Source of the DNA: an uncultured Chlorobiaceae bacterium | GTDB lineage: Bacteria > Bacteroidota > Chlorobiia > Chlorobiales > Chlorobiaceae | Length of the DNA stretch: 64,000 nucleotides | NCBI GenBank assembly: GCA_903869365.1 | Contig: CAIPYV010000022.1 | Location: forward strand, 18,414 to 82,413 | Reading direction: 5' to 3' | Shown here: positions 1-7,934 of the stretch, in pieces | How positions within the stretch are numbered: the first letter of the stretch is position 1 | How the letters are laid out: every line of letters begins with the position of its first letter | The notes under the pieces: generated by a model | What the model saw: the letters and a program-made list of their open reading frames with translations, nothing else | Databases searched by the model: none | Told to the model about the DNA's origin: nothing | Position numbers and translations under genes: made by a program

Positions 1-63
1 AATACAACGCCTAAGCTGTCTAAAGCCTGATCCTATTTTTGACAAATGTTTTAAAGTATAACC

Positions 64-1236
64 ATGAGTATTCGTGATGTTTTGGCAATAAAAAAATCTG
101 TATCGGTAGAACAGACTCAAGGTGAGAAGTATCACAGTCCTAAAAAAACCATACGGTTAGGATTTTGGATATTGCTTGTCGGATTTGGCGGGTTTCTCCT
201 CTGGGCTGCATTTGCGCCACTTGATGAAGGTGTTCCCTGTCAGGGCGTTGTCAGTATAGCCACCAAGCGTAAGGTGGTGGAAAATCAGCGCGGGGGGAAA
301 GTTGAAAAGGTAAATGTCCGGGAGGGTCAGATGGTCAAGGAGGGGGATATACTGATGGTCCTTGACAACCAGACGGCCAAAGCTCGTTATGATGAGGTTC
401 ATCAGCACTACCTCGGGATGAGGGCGGCAGCGGATCGCCTGATCACAGAGATGAATGGAGGCAGTTCGATTACGTTTCACAAAGACCTGCTGTCTGATCC
501 TGAGCGGGGAATTGCTGAACAGAATATGCGCAACCAACGCCAGCTTTTTGCATCTCGCCGGCAGACGTTAAAACTTATGCATGATCAGCTTGCAAGTATT
601 ACAACGTTAGCAGCCGAGGGTTATGCTCCCCTGAGTCAGCAGCGTGATCTTGAATTGAAGATTTTGGAGTTCAAGTCAAGTACGGCGTCTCAGTTTTCTC
701 AGGTGCAGCTGGAAGTGGAGGCTGATGCTGAAAAGACCAGAGCCCTTGCTCAGGAGCTTGCTGAAACTGAGGTTCGCTCACCGGCAACAGGGCAGGTTGT
801 GGGGTTGCTGGTGCAGTCTGTAGGAGCAGTGATCCAGCCGGCCCAGAAGATTATGGATATTGTGCCTCTTCATGAGGGTCTTCTGATTGATGCAAGGGTC
901 AATCCTCAACTTATCGACAGCATTCGTAAGGGTCTACCGGTTGATGTCAACTTTTTTTCATTTTCTCACTCCCCACAGCTTGTTGTGAAGGGTGAGGTTG
1001 AGTCGCTTTCGAAAGATATTGTGACTGATCCCGGAGTTAATCCCGCGGCTCCCGCGGCTTCCTATTATCTTGCACGAATTTTTGTGACACCTGAAGGGAT
1101 GAAGGTTCTGGGTAAGCGTCAGATGCAGCCGGGTATGCCGGTGCAGGTTGTCGTCAAGACTGGTGAACGCTCGCTGTTGACCTATCTTCTTGATCCGTTG
1201 GTTAAGCGTATTAACGTATCAATGAAAGAAGAGTAA
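64..1236 (+). CDS. HlyD-family type I secretion membrane fusion protein
   Basis: This is the periplasmic adaptor of a type I secretion system. It links an inner-membrane ABC exporter to a TolC channel. The 390-residue protein has a cytoplasmic N-terminus and one membrane segment at about residues 33-52. A biotinyl/lipoyl-like half-motif at about 67-105 reads VENQRGGKVEKVNVREGQ. A helical hairpin follows, and the second half-motif lies at about 237-270 (EVRSPATGQVVGLLV). This order and length fit the HlyD/PrtE family. A TolC-family gene starts 75 bp downstream on the same strand, so the two probably form one operon. The ABC ATPase expected upstream would be off the window. The family assignment is firm, but the exported substrate is unknown. 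Confidence 0.93.
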   Translation: MSIRDVLAIKKSVSVEQTQGEKYHSPKKTIRLGFWILLVGFGGFLLWAAFAPLDEGVPCQGVVSIATKRKVVENQRGGKVEKVNVREGQMVKEGDILMVLDNQTAKARYDEVHQHYLGMRAAADRLITEMNGGSSITFHKDLLSDPERGIAEQNMRNQRQLFASRRQTLKLMHDQLASITTLAAEGYAPLSQQRDLELKILEFKSSTASQFSQVQLEVEADAEKTRALAQELAETEVRSPATGQVVGLLVQSVGAVIQPAQKIMDIVPLHEGLLIDARVNPQLIDSIRKGLPVDVNFFSFSHSPQLVVKGEVESLSKDIVTDPGVNPAAPAASYYLARIFVTPEGMKVLGKRQMQPGMPVQVVVKTGERSLLTYLLDPLVKRINVSMKEE

Positions 1237-1311
1237 GAAAGAGTGGCTCAGTATTCTCTTGAAATTATGGGATTGCTATGATGGTCAACTAAATGTTATG
1301 AGTCAGAGGAT

Positions 1312-2661
1312 ATGAAGTTATTGACGCGGTTAATGGTTGTTGCAGGGATATTGTATGCTTTACCTCTCTCTGCACAGACGGTAAATTTATCGTCACTTTA
1401 TCAAAGCGCTTTAGAGTATGATGCTCAGGTACGTGGAGCCAAGGCTGATTATCAGGTCTCCAAGGAGGAGATCAATAAAGCGATATCTCAATTTCGCCCA
1501 ATTGTACGTGTCAACGGGTCAAGGGGTAGAAATGAGACGAAGAGCGTTTCTCCAGGCTATTATGCCGGGACGTATAATCGCAATGATCAGTTTTACAATT
1601 CCATAAATTATGGTGTTTCGGTTCAACAACCGCTGTTTAATATGTCAAGTATTGCTGGCTATAAACAGGCAAAAGCGGTAACGGCAAAAAGCGATGCTGT
1701 GGTTCAAAATGAAACTTCAAATTTGATTATCCGAATTGCTGAAGCCTATTGTAATGCTTTGTATGCTGAGGATAATCATGAGTTCAGCAAGGCGCATATT
1801 CGTGCATCATTAGAGCAGCTGCAACAGACAAAGCGGCGTTTTGAAAAAGGATATGGTACGATCACCGAGATAAGCGAGGCTCAAGCGACTTATGATCTGG
1901 CTTTGGCTGATGATGTTGATATCGTCAATAGTCTTGAGTTCAGTCGTCGTGAACTGGAGCATTTTACTGGCGTTTATCCTGATGCTTTATGCAAAGTTGC
2001 GCCTGAAAAACTGGTTTTGCAGAGACCTGAACCGGATAACATTGAGTCGTGGATCGAGCTTTCACGTGTCATGAATCATGAGGTTGCTGCTGCACGTCAG
2101 GAGATTCAGATAGCAAAAACGGAGATTATGAAGCAGCGGGCGGTTCGTTATCCCACGATAAATCTTTCGGGTGGGAGAAATTATTCGGAGAGCGATAACA
2201 ACTATACCATCGGATCCACGTACGATACCTATTCGATCAGCCTTCAGATGAGTATGCCGATTTATACTGGTGGTTATGCCAGTGCATCGGTTCGTCAGGC
2301 ACAATCAAAACGACTGAAAGCCCAGGAACAGCTGAGCTGGCAGGAACGTGGCACTGAGTCGAATGTACGTAAATATTACAATGGTGTTATAAGCAGCATC
2401 GCTCAGATTAAGGCTTATGAGCAGGCCGTTAAATCCGGAGAGATTGCTTTTACTGGAACTAAAAAAGGGTTTGAGGCTGGTTTGCGTACCAACACTGAAG
2501 TCCTTGATGCTGAGCAGAAGCTCCTTTCAAGCAAACGGAACCTGGCAAAATCACGGTATCAATATATTTTGAACTTTCTTCAGCTTAAAGACAGTGCCGG
2601 TTCATTGGCAACAAGCGATGTTGATGAGGTGAACGGTTGGCTGAGCGAGTCCAAGATGTAG
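1312..2661 (+). CDS. TolC-family outer membrane efflux/secretion channel
   Basis: This is an outer-membrane channel with a periplasmic tunnel, the exit duct for the HlyD-type system just upstream. The 449-residue protein starts with a signal peptide ending near LPLSAQT at about residue 23. It then shows two outer-membrane-efflux repeats rich in long amphipathic helices. Family motifs include LYQSALEYDAQVRGAKADYQ near the N-terminus and GTITEISEAQATYDLALAD in the middle. The second repeat carries GLRTNTEVLDAEQKLLSSKRNLAKSRY near the C-terminus. Length and motifs are typical of TolC. It is most likely co-transcribed with the adaptor gene. Whether it serves protein secretion or drug efflux cannot be told from the sequence alone. 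Confidence 0.93.
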   Translation: MKLLTRLMVVAGILYALPLSAQTVNLSSLYQSALEYDAQVRGAKADYQVSKEEINKAISQFRPIVRVNGSRGRNETKSVSPGYYAGTYNRNDQFYNSINYGVSVQQPLFNMSSIAGYKQAKAVTAKSDAVVQNETSNLIIRIAEAYCNALYAEDNHEFSKAHIRASLEQLQQTKRRFEKGYGTITEISEAQATYDLALADDVDIVNSLEFSRRELEHFTGVYPDALCKVAPEKLVLQRPEPDNIESWIELSRVMNHEVAAARQEIQIAKTEIMKQRAVRYPTINLSGGRNYSESDNNYTIGSTYDTYSISLQMSMPIYTGGYASASVRQAQSKRLKAQEQLSWQERGTESNVRKYYNGVISSIAQIKAYEQAVKSGEIAFTGTKKGFEAGLRTNTEVLDAEQKLLSSKRNLAKSRYQYILNFLQLKDSAGSLATSDVDEVNGWLSESKM

Positions 2662-2908
2662 TTTTGTGCTCTGAGCGACTATGGCTCTATAACCGATTGA
2701 ATCACTCTTCCTCTCTCAGGACGGATCATATCTTATAACACATCTTTCTTTCATTATTTTGTAAGCACATTCATCAGATCTTACAATGATCGATAAAAAT
2801 ATTAAATATTCTTTCAGGCATTAACTGACAAATATGTTATTGCGATATCGGTTTACAATATAGCCGGTATTTTTTCATACAATCAGTCTCACAACCATAG
2901 GTAACATA

Positions 2909-3796
2909 ATGGCACAAAGAGAAAAGGTAAATGATATATCTGTTTGTGGTATGATCACGTTATACTCTCCTCCTGAATCATTATTTCACAACATCTCTAC
3001 ATATATTGATTATATAGAAAAGCTTTACATTGTTGATAATTCAGTTGATTATGATGATAATATGTATGCTGAATTACTTCATACATATCCAAAAGTTGAA
3101 ATAGTGGCTTCTGGTAAAAACATTGGTGTTGCCGCTGCTCTCAATTTATGCATTGCTGTTGCCTTGCAGAATAAATATCAATGGATGCTGACTATGGATC
3201 AAGATAGTTTCTTTGATGCTGATCAGGCTAAACATTACTTTTGCTCATTGACATGTATTGATAATAAAAAAAAGGTTGCTTTATTATCTCCTTCTCATGA
3301 AAGAGTATTGATGGATAGTGACGTTTGTGTTTATCAACAAAAAGAAGTAGTTATGACTTCTGGAAACCTGTTAAATTTATTGTTAGTTAAAGATATTGGA
3401 TTATTTAACGAAGATTTATTTATAGATTCTGTTGATCATGATTATTGTCTCAGAGCTCATATTCTTGGATTAGATGTTCTTCAAGCGAAAAACTGTTTTA
3501 TTCAGCATGAGGTTGGTAGGTTGTACAGCAGTTCCCTTTTATTCGGATATAGAAAAAGAACATTTTACATTCATTCTCCAAAAAGAATGTATTTTATTGT
3601 TAGAAACAGTTTGTATATGGGGAATAAATATAGAAAAGCATTTCCTGAGTTTATAATAAAACAAAATAAAGCTGTTTATGAAAGAATATCAAAATCACTT
3701 CGTTATGGTGATAATAAAAAAAATTATATGAAATATATTATTAAGGCATATATTGATTATTACTTCAATAAATATGGAAATCAGGTTAATCTCTGA
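2909..3796 (+). CDS. family 2 glycosyltransferase, rhamnosyltransferase-like
   Basis: The 295-residue protein looks like a GT-A fold, GT2 enzyme of the rhamnosyltransferase type, transferring a nucleotide-activated sugar to a cell-surface glycan. Motifs seen are VDNSVDYDDN near residue 48, the NIGVAAALNLCI segment near 70, a DQD metal-binding triplet in MLTMDQDSFFD at about 98, and DSVDHDYCLRAHILG at about 180. The coding sequence is visibly much richer in A and T than its neighbours, including the next glycosyltransferase. That suggests a separate origin, as is common for O-antigen genes. It is followed after 41 bp by a second GT2 gene. The acceptor and donor sugars are unknown. Confidence 0.85.
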   Translation: MAQREKVNDISVCGMITLYSPPESLFHNISTYIDYIEKLYIVDNSVDYDDNMYAELLHTYPKVEIVASGKNIGVAAALNLCIAVALQNKYQWMLTMDQDSFFDADQAKHYFCSLTCIDNKKKVALLSPSHERVLMDSDVCVYQQKEVVMTSGNLLNLLLVKDIGLFNEDLFIDSVDHDYCLRAHILGLDVLQAKNCFIQHEVGRLYSSSLLFGYRKRTFYIHSPKRMYFIVRNSLYMGNKYRKAFPEFIIKQNKAVYERISKSLRYGDNKKNYMKYIIKAYIDYYFNKYGNQVNL

Positions 3797-3837
3797 TTCA
3801 TCGATTTACTGATAACAAAATATGTCAATTTTGTATC

Positions 3838-5628
3838 ATGAAGCCAATTTACAGACTATTTATTTCTTTTAAAAAGCGGTTCTTATCTCTTAGAAAACTA
3901 TTGTTGCATAGCTCAGCATCGAGGGGTTGTCCAGATGCCTATGATTATAGCAAGTGGATTCGTCGATTCGATACTCTTGGTGAAAAAAATCTGTTACTGA
4001 TCAAGGATGAGATTGGTAATATTCCCTCTCCCCCAATAATTTCTATTATACTGACGGTCGAAAATCCTGTTATAGAATTTCTTGAAGAAGCAATCAAATC
4101 TATTCAGGATCAAATCTATCCCCATTGGCAACTCTGTATTACATGTAACGGCAGTGCAGCTACAGAAGTTACAATGCTCATTGATAAACATGTGCATGCG
4201 GATCAGAGGGTCACGTGTTATTTGCATGAAGACAGCAGTCGTTTTTACTCTATTACTAATGCAGCTATTCAACTTGTAACGAATGAATATCTTACCTTTA
4301 TAGATCAGCATGATCAATTACATCCACTTGCTTTGTATTGGAGTGCAAGGGAAATTATTACATACACTGATTCTGCTCTGATCTATTCGGATGAGGACAA
4401 GATCGATCGTTATGGTCTGAGGAAAGATCCGTATTTCAAGTGTGATTATAATTATGAGCTGCTTCTGTGCCAAAACATGATTCGTCATCTTGGCGTTTAC
4501 TCTACAGCATTAGTCAAAAACATTGGAGGTTTTAGAGAGGGGTTTGAAGGCGTTGAGGATTATGATCTTGCCTTAAGAGTTGTTGAACAGTTGCGGGCTG
4601 AGCAGATTCGCCATATCCCTCGTGTTCTTTATCACGTAAGAATCAATGATACAGGAAAGAGTTCAAAAGCATCGTTGCTGGCTGTAAAACATCATTTTGA
4701 ACGGATGGGTATAAGCGCTACGGCAGAAGAAGCTCCGGAAATTCCTGAATGCAACCGTATACATTATGCAATTCCTGTTTCTCAACCATCCGTTGATATT
4801 ATCATACCTACTCGTGACAAGGCAAACCTGCTACGAAGCTGTATTGATTCATTGCTTTCAAAAACCACCTATAACAATTATTCAATAACTCTTGTTGATA
4901 ATGGATCCACTGAACAAGATGCTCTTTCTCTTTTTAACACCTGGGAAATGGACCATCGATTTCGCATACTCCGCGACAGAGAAACACCGTTCAACTATTC
5001 AAGACTGAATAACAGGGCTGTAAGGAGTTCTCGAGCTGACTTTGTTTGTCTGATGAATAATGATATCGAAATTATTTCTCATGATTGGCTGCATGAGATG
5101 ATTGGCCATGCATTGCAGCCTGGCGCAGGTGCAGTTGGTGCGCGTCTATGGTATCCAAACGGGACTCTTCAGCATGGAGGTGTGATAGTCGGTTATGGTG
5201 GTGTTGCTGGTCACGCACATAGAGGTCTGCGAAAAGGGAGTTCAGGATATTTTGGCAGAGCTTGTCTCCAGCAGGAATTTTCCGCAGTAACAGCGGCATG
5301 CCTGGTTGTCAGCAGAGTTCATTATCTGAGTGTCGATGGTCTTGATGAACATAATTTAGCTGTTATGTTTAATGATGTTGATTTCTGTCTGAAACTGAAC
5401 GCCAAAGGGTTGAGAAATGTGTGGACGCCTTATGCGGAAATGTTTCACCATGAATCTGTCTCAAAGGGTCGTGATGGTACCGTAGAAAAAAAAGAAAGAG
5501 CAAAAAAAGAGGTGCATTATATGCGCCAAAAATGGTCAAATTTCATTCTCCATGATTCGGCATATAATCAAAATCTTGCGCTTGATACCGATGAGTTTTC
5601 ATTGGCCTGGCCTCCACGTCGGGATTAA
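3838..5628 (+). CDS. tandem two-domain GT2 glycosyltransferase
   Basis: This 596-residue protein carries two GT2 (GT-A) domains. The first covers about residues 64-270, starting with PIISIILTVENP and containing the YSDEDKID metal-binding segment and a GGFREGFEGVEDYDLALR motif. The second starts near residue 320 with VDIIIPTRDKANLLRSCIDS. It has DNGSTEQDA, MNNDIE as its DxD-like motif, and FNDVDFCLKLNAKG. Such double-domain enzymes usually build O-antigen or other surface polysaccharide, either as bifunctional enzymes or with one structural domain. It follows another GT2 gene in the same direction. Its base composition is less AT-rich than that of its neighbour. The sugars transferred are not predictable. 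Confidence 0.88.
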   Translation: MKPIYRLFISFKKRFLSLRKLLLHSSASRGCPDAYDYSKWIRRFDTLGEKNLLLIKDEIGNIPSPPIISIILTVENPVIEFLEEAIKSIQDQIYPHWQLCITCNGSAATEVTMLIDKHVHADQRVTCYLHEDSSRFYSITNAAIQLVTNEYLTFIDQHDQLHPLALYWSAREIITYTDSALIYSDEDKIDRYGLRKDPYFKCDYNYELLLCQNMIRHLGVYSTALVKNIGGFREGFEGVEDYDLALRVVEQLRAEQIRHIPRVLYHVRINDTGKSSKASLLAVKHHFERMGISATAEEAPEIPECNRIHYAIPVSQPSVDIIIPTRDKANLLRSCIDSLLSKTTYNNYSITLVDNGSTEQDALSLFNTWEMDHRFRILRDRETPFNYSRLNNRAVRSSRADFVCLMNNDIEIISHDWLHEMIGHALQPGAGAVGARLWYPNGTLQHGGVIVGYGGVAGHAHRGLRKGSSGYFGRACLQQEFSAVTAACLVVSRVHYLSVDGLDEHNLAVMFNDVDFCLKLNAKGLRNVWTPYAEMFHHESVSKGRDGTVEKKERAKKEVHYMRQKWSNFILHDSAYNQNLALDTDEFSLAWPPRRD

Positions 5629-5734
5629 TTTATCCTTGCAGCGTTGCTCACTATCGCTTTGCGTTTGAGAATTTTGTAATCGTGCAAGGGTAGTGTATTT
5701 TTCAGATTTATTATGCACAGGCTTTTGAAGATTT

Positions 5735-6154
5735 ATGAAAGAAGATATTCGCTGGAAACAACGGTTTGATAACTTTGGGCGTGCTTTTAAGCTACTGCAG
5801 TCTGCACTGACCAGTCGTGCTCTTGATGACTTTTCTGATCTTGAGCAGGAAGGTATTATCCAGAGGTTTGAATACACGTTTGAATTGGCATGGAAGACTA
5901 TGAAGGACTATCTTGAGAATAGCGGTCTCCTTGTTACTCCCGTTACTCCAAGAGCAGTGATCAAAGAAGCGTTTGCTGCAAAAATAATTGATGATGGACA
6001 GGTTTGGATTGCTATGATGCTTGACAGAAACCTGCTTTCTCACACTTATGATACCAAGACATTCAAGAATGTGCTTGTTGCGGTCAGTGAAAACTACCTG
6101 CCTCAATTTGAACAATTGCACCAATGCTTACAACAACAGCTTAAGGATTCATGA
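5735..6154 (+). CDS. HEPN-like protein of a HEPN/MNT pair (HI0074/HepT family)
   Basis: The 139-residue all-helical protein belongs to the HI0074 group, historically called nucleotidyltransferase substrate-binding proteins. It contains the segment EYTFELAWKTMKDYLE at about residues 46-61. An R-x4-H motif lies at R98-H103 (RNLLSH), followed by TYD, as in HEPN ribonuclease toxins of HepT type. Its stop overlaps the start of the nucleotidyltransferase gene by four bases (ATGA), so the pair is translationally coupled. From family knowledge, HEPN/MNT pairs act as toxin-antitoxin modules in which the MNT partner AMPylates the HEPN toxin. For this particular pair that role is inferred. Confidence 0.88.
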   Translation: MKEDIRWKQRFDNFGRAFKLLQSALTSRALDDFSDLEQEGIIQRFEYTFELAWKTMKDYLENSGLLVTPVTPRAVIKEAFAAKIIDDGQVWIAMMLDRNLLSHTYDTKTFKNVLVAVSENYLPQFEQLHQCLQQQLKDS

Positions 6155-6471
6155 AAAGCTCAAGTTTGACAGAGCATGAACTGCATCTTATGCATGGAAT
6201 ATTTCAGCAGTATCCTGATATTACTCGTGTCATTCTCTTTGGTTCACGTGCGAAAGGAAGTGCAAAGCCCTATTCTGATATTGATATTGCCATTGAAGGA
6301 GTTGAAAAGGAACGAGATGTTGCCGAAGTTGCCATGATGCTTGACAACCTTCCTCTTCCGTATATATTTGATGTCAAATCTTTGGCATCTCTTCAATACC
6401 TTCCACTCAGGGAACATATCGACAGGGTAGGTATTACCATTTATAAGAAAGAGTTTAATACTGAATGCTGA
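6151..6471 (+). CDS. MNT-domain minimal nucleotidyltransferase (HI0073 family)
   Basis: This 106-residue protein is a minimal nucleotidyltransferase, partner of the HEPN-like protein encoded immediately upstream. The catalytic signature is intact. GSRAKG lies at residues 31-36, and SDIDIAIEG supplies the two aspartates at 43 and 45, the GSx(10)DxD pattern of polymerase-beta-type enzymes. In studied HEPN/MNT modules this protein is the antitoxin and modifies the HEPN toxin. The last two codons (Glu-Cys) and the TGA stop lie inside a short repeat, CTGAATGCTGAGTACTGAGG. The same repeat family ends two other genes in the window, so the original C-terminus may have been altered. Confidence 0.9.
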   Translation: MKSSSLTEHELHLMHGIFQQYPDITRVILFGSRAKGSAKPYSDIDIAIEGVEKERDVAEVAMMLDNLPLPYIFDVKSLASLQYLPLREHIDRVGITIYKKEFNTEC

Positions 6472-6480
6472 GTACTGAGG
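6461..6480 (+). repeat. TGAGTGC-type short repeat at the MNT stop codon
   Basis: The stretch CTGAATGCTGAGTACTGAGG is a degenerate copy of the TGCTGAGTGCTGAG repeat seen at 21.2, 25.3 and 27.4 kb. The TGA at 6469-6471 is the stop codon of the preceding nucleotidyltransferase gene. Confidence 0.6.
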
Positions 6481-6560
6481 TGGAGAAGATTCTCACTGTG
6501 TTCGAAATATAACAACACCAGCAAATCACAGCCATGGACATGGTGCAAGTTACAATAGTT

Positions 6561-6588
6561 TTGTCTATCAAGGGGGAATGCTTATACT
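6561..6588 (+). promoter_or_regulatory. possible sigma-70-like promoter of the decayed antitoxin gene
   Basis: TTGTCT at 6561-6566 and TATACT at 6583-6588 are separated by 16 bp. They lie 40 bp upstream of the ATG of the broken antitoxin gene, which also has an AGGAG ribosome-binding site. This is a match by eye only. Confidence 0.35.
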
Positions 6589-6627
6589 TTGCACGATATA
6601 CGGTAAAACAACGCAGGAGATGAAATC

Positions 6628-6879
6628 ATGATAGCGATCAGCGCAACAGAGTTACGCAAGAATCTCAGAAAATACTTGGATTGAGCAACCAAGGAAAAAG
6701 TTGTTGTCCGGTGTAGCAAAACTGAGACCGTAGAGATTGTACCTGGGCAAAAAATCAGTGACAATGATGAGTATTTCTCCAATCCAAAAGTCCTTGAAGC
6801 CATTGAACGGGGAAGAGCAGATGCCAAAGAGGATATTCGTTATTGGCATAAAGTTGGTGACAAGGTAATTCTCCAATAG
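6628..6879 (+). pseudogene. YefM/Phd-type antitoxin, broken by an internal TGA
   Basis: Reading from the ATG at 6628 gives MIAISATELRKNLRKYLD, then a TGA at 6682-6684. The same frame then continues open as ATKEKVVVRCSKTETVEIV to a TAG at 6877-6879. Without the TGA the product would be about 83 residues. The N-terminus matches the DNA-binding half of YefM/Phd antitoxins, in which a leucine normally follows the YLD-type segment. A single change from TTA to TGA would explain the stop. The C-terminal half (NPKVLEAIERGRADAKE) resembles the toxin-binding tail. An AGGAG ribosome-binding site lies upstream. Readthrough or selenocysteine is conceivable, but the neighbouring toxin also looks dead, so decay is the simpler reading. 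Confidence 0.8.
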
Positions 6880-7000
6880 ATCAAGTGCATTCTGTTGGAA
6901 TGATCAGATCATCCAACCACAGGAACAGGCAAGGTTGATTCATGATACCACAGTGACTGTTTTTATCAGCAAATTCCTCATTTCGCACTCCAATCGGTGG
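6880..7000 (+). pseudogene. remnant of a YoeB/Txe-like toxin
   Basis: Directly after the broken antitoxin, in the same frame, the sequence reads IKCILLE, a stop, then SDHPTTGTGKVDS and another stop. The HPTTGTGK segment closely resembles the conserved NPFEGTGKPEPL region of YoeB/Txe ribonuclease toxins. The upstream half, with the usual start, and the C-terminal WSRRI-HRLVY region are not recognisable. I read this as the middle of a deleted and mutated toxin gene. The identification rests on one short motif plus its position after a YefM-like antitoxin. The 3' boundary is approximate. Confidence 0.55.
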
Positions 7001-7220
7001 TAAGAAAGGGTGAATTGCAAAAGGCTCCTCGGGGTGAACGGTAGCAGCTTAACAGTGTTGAGTTTGAGAACTGTATGTTATGAATAACCTCCCCTCTGTG
7101 AACTAAATTGGTTGAGATGTTGTTGTTGACTGTACATCTTGACTGAGAGGGGTTCTCTTTTTTTTATAAAATCTTTATATTGTATAGATATTTTCCAATA
7201 ATAAATGAAAGGAGCAAGAC
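7001..7220. other. intergenic stretch before the Pal-like gene
   Basis: No coding potential is seen. The stretch contains CCCCTCT near 7090 and AGAGGGG near 7146, which could pair across a long loop. GAGAGGGGTTCTC then a run of eight or nine T at about 7145-7165 could be a weak terminator for upstream transcripts. The AT-rich tail before 7221 probably holds the pal promoter. A good ribosome-binding site (AAAGGAG) precedes its ATG. Confidence 0.4.
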
Positions 7221-7691
7221 ATGAAAGCGGTTATACCTGTGTTGAGAAGTTTGTCAATTCCAGCGATGTTGTTTCTCGGGGCTTGTTGCTGTGGTGGTAA
7301 GGATGTTGTCAAGGTATCTGCTCCTACATCATTTCCACCTCCGCCGGTTCATGTTGTTGAATCCACTCTCAGGGATGTGTTTTTTGATTTTGATAAATCA
7401 GATCTCAGGAATGATGTTGTTGAACAGTTGAAACTCAATGCACGCTGGTTGAAGGAAGATGCTTCAAGAAAAGTTATCATTGAAGGTCATTGTGATGAAA
7501 GAGGCACGAATGAGTATAATCTTGTTCTTGGTGAACGTCGTGCCAACAGTGCCAAAGATTACCTTGTCAAATTCGGCGTTGAGTCTGGACGTCTTAAGAC
7601 TATCAGTTATGGAGAAGAAAAACCTTTTGCGGAAGGCCATAACGAAGCTGCATGGGCCCAGAACAGAAGGGTTCACTTTGTCGCTGAATAG
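7221..7691 (+). CDS. pal: Pal-like OmpA-domain lipoprotein
   Basis: The 156-residue protein has a lipoprotein signal peptide with the lipobox FLGAC, so Cys22 would be lipidated. Two further cysteines and CGG follow. An OmpA/Pal peptidoglycan-binding domain covers about residues 50-155. Its motifs are VFFDFDKSDLRND near the start of the domain, IIEGHCDERGTNEYNLVLGERRA at about 91-113, and a final NRRVHFV. In the family this domain grips diaminopimelate in peptidoglycan and anchors the outer membrane, usually with TolB. No tolB, tolA or tolQ is nearby, so true Pal function is inferred. An AAAGGAG ribosome-binding site precedes the start. A strong terminator follows 26 bp after the stop. Confidence 0.88.
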   Translation: MKAVIPVLRSLSIPAMLFLGACCCGGKDVVKVSAPTSFPPPPVHVVESTLRDVFFDFDKSDLRNDVVEQLKLNARWLKEDASRKVIIEGHCDERGTNEYNLVLGERRANSAKDYLVKFGVESGRLKTISYGEEKPFAEGHNEAAWAQNRRVHFVAE

Positions 7692-7716
7692 TGATCATGT
7701 TTTTTTACTTATCACC

Positions 7717-7742
7717 AACCCCGGCTCATCACCGGGGTTTTT
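7717..7742 (+). terminator. rho-independent terminator after the Pal-like gene
   Basis: AACCCCGG at 7717-7724 pairs perfectly with CCGGGGTT at 7732-7739 across the loop CTCATCA. A run of T residues follows. Confidence 0.85.
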
Positions 7743-7934
7743 GTGTTTGATGGTGAGCCTTGCCTCAAAATAACGGCAAAATATTTTTTTCATAGCATAG
7801 TGCTAATCTATTGAACTTTTGGGTGTCATATATCTTCTTTTGTATATTGTAGTGAGAAGTTAAATTTTGTTAGCTCTATTGGGAGTGATATCATTGAAAG
7901 CAGTGGACAGGTAAAGGATGATGTAGCAAGGTCG

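Noticed and set aside
6682..6684. In-frame TGA in the YefM-like gene as selenocysteine or recoding
   Set aside because: No SECIS-like structure was evident, antitoxins are not selenoproteins, and the following toxin is also degraded.
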